Assembly: GCA_016203765.1 (NCBI GenBank)
Contig: JACQMB010000044.1
Location: 1 to 7,417 of the forward strand
Length of the DNA: 7,417 bases
Origin: Deltaproteobacteria bacterium
GTDB lineage: Bacteria; UBA10199; SPLOWO2-01-44-7
Direction: 5' to 3'
In this document: positions 6,385 to 7,417 of the stretch, piece by piece
Layout of the letters: each line of letters begins with the position of its first letter
Position numbering within the stretch: the first letter of the stretch is position 1
Program-made: the position numbers and the translations under genes
Notes under the pieces: generated by a model
Told to the model about the DNA's origin: nothing
Databases searched by the model: none
Seen by the model: only the letters and a program-made list of their open reading frames with translations

Positions 6385-6438
6385 CGAAAGCTCAAGAAAT
6401 CCGGTGTTTGATTGCTCCGCCTTTCGGCAGCTGTCCTC

Positions 6439-6867
6439 CTAATTTTCAATCTTCTTGATTCTTGGAATGTGCCTTCCCCCCTCAAAGGGAGTTTTCAAGA
6501 AAACCGCGAGGAGTTTTTTGGCCTCTTGCGGCTGGGTGAGGCGGCCGCCGAGGCAGGCGACGTTGGCGTCGTTGTGTTGGCGGCTTAATCGGGCATCCTC
6601 TTCAATGCGCAACACCGCCGCGCGAATTCCTTTCACTTTGTTGGCGCTCATGCACATCCCAATCCCGGAGCCGCAAATCAAAACGCCCCGCTCGGCCTCT
6701 TTCGTAGAAACTGCCCGGGCCACTTGCTTGGCATAATCGGGATAGTCACAGCGTTCCTCCGAAGGGCAACCCACGTCTTTGACCTCATGCCCCTGCGCCG
6801 TCAGATATTTTTTCAAACTCTCTTTGAGCGAAAACCCCGCGTGATCGGATCCGACGGCAATTTTCAT
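6439..6867 (-). CDS. rpiB: Ribose-5-phosphate isomerase B
   Basis: RpiB interconverts ribose 5-phosphate and ribulose 5-phosphate in the non-oxidative pentose phosphate pathway. The 142-residue protein matches the RpiB/LacAB family along its full length: MKIAVGSDHAGFSLK at the N-terminus with the substrate-binding Asp8-His9, GVLICGSGIGMCMSANKV (61-78) with catalytic Cys65 and the phosphate/anion loop, and RQHNDANVACLGGR (96-109) with ring-opening His98. The terminal GGRHIPRI (130-137) carries phosphate-binding Arg residues. The cysteine at 65 and His98 favour a genuine RpiB over a galactose 6-phosphate isomerase subunit. The GAGGA immediately before the ATG is too close to serve as a normal Shine-Dalgarno. 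The gene stands alone here, although rpiB commonly precedes glyA in related operons. Ribulose 5-phosphate, its product, is a substrate for RibBA. Confidence 0.96.
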   Translation of the reverse strand: MKIAVGSDHAGFSLKESLKKYLTAQGHEVKDVGCPSEERCDYPDYAKQVARAVSTKEAERGVLICGSGIGMCMSANKVKGIRAAVLRIEEDARLSRQHNDANVACLGGRLTQPQEAKKLLAVFLKTPFEGGRHIPRIKKIEN

Positions 6868-6873
6868 TCCTCG

Positions 6874-6902
6874 AATTTAAACCCAGCCGGAAGGGATGAC
6901 AA
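6874..6902 (-). promoter_or_regulatory. Candidate rpiB promoter
   Basis: On the minus strand, TTGTCA (6902-6897; 5 of 6 matches) is followed after 17 bases by TAAATT (6879-6874; 4 of 6 matches). Six bases separate the -10 from the rpiB ATG, so the predicted first transcribed base is at or next to the A of the start codon. It faces away from the response regulator promoter in the same 92-base intergenic region. Confidence 0.5.
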
Positions 6903-6922
6903 GGGAAATCTCTCGAATATCA

Positions 6923-6950
6923 TTGTCATTGTCCTCCGGGGTGCTATAAG
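6923..6950 (+). promoter_or_regulatory. Sigma-70-type promoter of the response regulator gene
   Basis: TTGTCA (6923-6928; 5 of 6 matches to TTGACA) and TATAAG (6945-6950; 5 of 6 matches to TATAAT) are separated by 16 bases. The -10 ends nine bases before the ATG at 6960, which predicts a leader of only about two or three bases. Confidence 0.6.
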
Positions 6951-6959
6951 TCGGGGCGT

Positions 6960-7325
6960 ATGCCCCACAAAATCCTGGTTGCCGATGACGACCTGGCTTA
7001 TTCCGAACTCCTCTCCGGACACCTCAAAGACAACGGATTCACGGTGGTCACCGCCGCCAGCGGGGTGGAAACCGTCAAGCGGATCCGTTCGGACCAGCCG
7101 GACCTGATCATATTGGACCTCAAAATGCCTTTGGGGGGCGCGGTCAGCATCCTCACCACCATCAAACAGGATCGGGAGATGCGCTCGATCCCGGTCATCG
7201 CCTGCACCGGCACCTGGCCGGAAAAAGAAAAGATCATCCGGGAAATGGGGGCCGATCATTTTTTTAAAAAACCTTTTGATTTTAATGAGTTACTGTCTGT
7301 AATTAATAAGATACTTAAAGGTTGA
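6960..7325 (+). CDS. Stand-alone response regulator receiver protein (CheY-like)
   Basis: The 121-residue protein is a single receiver domain with no output domain. It begins with the strand KILVADDDLAYSELL, whose Asp9-Asp11 cluster supplies the Mg-binding acidic pair. Asp53 in LIILDLKMP (49-57) is the phospho-acceptor, Thr83 is the switch Thr/Ser position, and Lys104 in FFKKPFD (101-107) is the conserved lysine before a cis-proline. All residues needed for phosphorylation are present. The loop after the MP turn reads LGGAVSIL instead of the common GMDGLE type. Such proteins relay phosphoryl groups or act by protein contact; the partner kinase is not visible. A putative Ser/Thr kinase gene starts 32 bases downstream, but receivers are normally phosphorylated by histidine kinases, so a functional link is only suggested by proximity. 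No good Shine-Dalgarno is seen. Confidence 0.93.
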   Translation: MPHKILVADDDLAYSELLSGHLKDNGFTVVTAASGVETVKRIRSDQPDLIILDLKMPLGGAVSILTTIKQDREMRSIPVIACTGTWPEKEKIIREMGADHFFKKPFDFNELLSVINKILKG

Positions 7326-7351
7326 GATGTGCCGGCCATCCATTCTATAAT
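7322..7351 (+). promoter_or_regulatory. Strong sigma-70-type promoter overlapping the response regulator stop codon
   Basis: TTGAGA (7322-7327; 5 of 6 matches) includes the response regulator TGA stop, and a perfect TATAAT lies at 7346-7351 after an 18-base spacer. Six bases then lead to the GTG at 7358, so the kinase-like gene would be transcribed from its own promoter without a leader. It is the best promoter match in the window. Confidence 0.6.
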
Positions 7352-7357
7352 CTTCCT

Positions 7358-7417
7358 GTGACCCCCCAGGCCCAAGAGATCATCCAAAACCGCTACCGGC
7401 TCGAAGCGGAAATAGGC
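7358..7417 (+). CDS. Probable Ser/Thr protein kinase, N-terminal fragment (runs off window)
   Basis: Twenty codons are visible from a GTG at 7358, open to the window edge. The peptide ends NRYRLEAEIG, which matches the first strand of bacterial Hanks-type kinases, where an RYRL..EIG segment leads into the glycine-rich ATP loop (GxGGMG). The glycine loop and catalytic motifs lie beyond the edge, so the call rests on this short match. An alternative is another protein whose start resembles this strand. There is no Shine-Dalgarno before the GTG, and the upstream ATG at 7327 is in another frame and stops after seven codons, so the GTG is the best available start. The promoter six bases upstream fits a leaderless message. 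Confidence 0.6.
   Translation, partial: MTPQAQEIIQNRYRLEAEIG

Noticed and set aside
5454..6438. Insertion sequence or mobile element carrying the unknown gene
   Set aside because: I found no terminal inverted repeats, target duplications or transposase or integrase motifs around it.
6864..7259. A 131-codon minus-strand frame opposite the response regulator
   Set aside because: It is antisense to a receiver with all active-site residues and would run through the bidirectional promoter region into rpiB.

Overview
The window looks like a housekeeping chromosomal region from a bacterium of the deltaproteobacterial grade or a related candidate lineage. The basis is gene order: from memory, rpiB-glyA-nrdR-ribD-ribE-ribBA-ribH-nusB is a typical arrangement in that part of the tree. 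The sequences alone do not fix the species. I see no rRNA, tRNA, CRISPR array, insertion sequence, integrase or phage gene.

Layout. Positions 1-5453 on the minus strand hold one very compact operon, read from right to left: glyA (serine hydroxymethyltransferase), nrdR (ribonucleotide reductase repressor), ribD, ribE, ribBA and ribH (the riboflavin pathway enzymes from GTP and ribulose 5-phosphate to riboflavin, apart from the dephosphorylation step), then the first 118 codons of nusB, cut by the window edge. Junctions range from a 35-base overlap to a 1-base gap. Positions 5454-5638 are a divergent intergenic region with a glyA promoter candidate and a perfect 14-base dyad. Positions 5639-6322 on the plus strand encode a 227-residue protein I do not recognise. 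Positions 6323-6438 are a convergent intergenic region with weak hairpins. rpiB (6439-6867, minus) is separated by a 92-base bidirectional promoter region from a stand-alone CheY-like response regulator (6960-7325, plus). The window ends in the first 20 codons of what looks like a Ser/Thr protein kinase gene (7358 onward).

How the genes work together. GlyA supplies one-carbon units and glycine, NrdR senses ATP/dATP, and the Rib enzymes make riboflavin for FMN and FAD. NusB is a transcription elongation factor that often sits after ribH. RpiB interconverts ribose 5-phosphate and ribulose 5-phosphate; the latter is a RibB substrate. The response regulator and kinase appear to begin a separate signalling locus.

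The most interesting signals are modest. First, four transcription units (glyA, rpiB, response regulator, kinase) have promoter-like hexamers whose -10 element lies only 6-9 bases before the start codon, which predicts leaderless or nearly leaderless mRNAs; the unknown gene instead has a clear Shine-Dalgarno. Second, that unknown gene sits on the opposite strand between rpiB and glyA, which are often adjacent elsewhere. Third, RibH starts unusually late and RibD has a changed deaminase motif. I found no convincing new multi-gene system.
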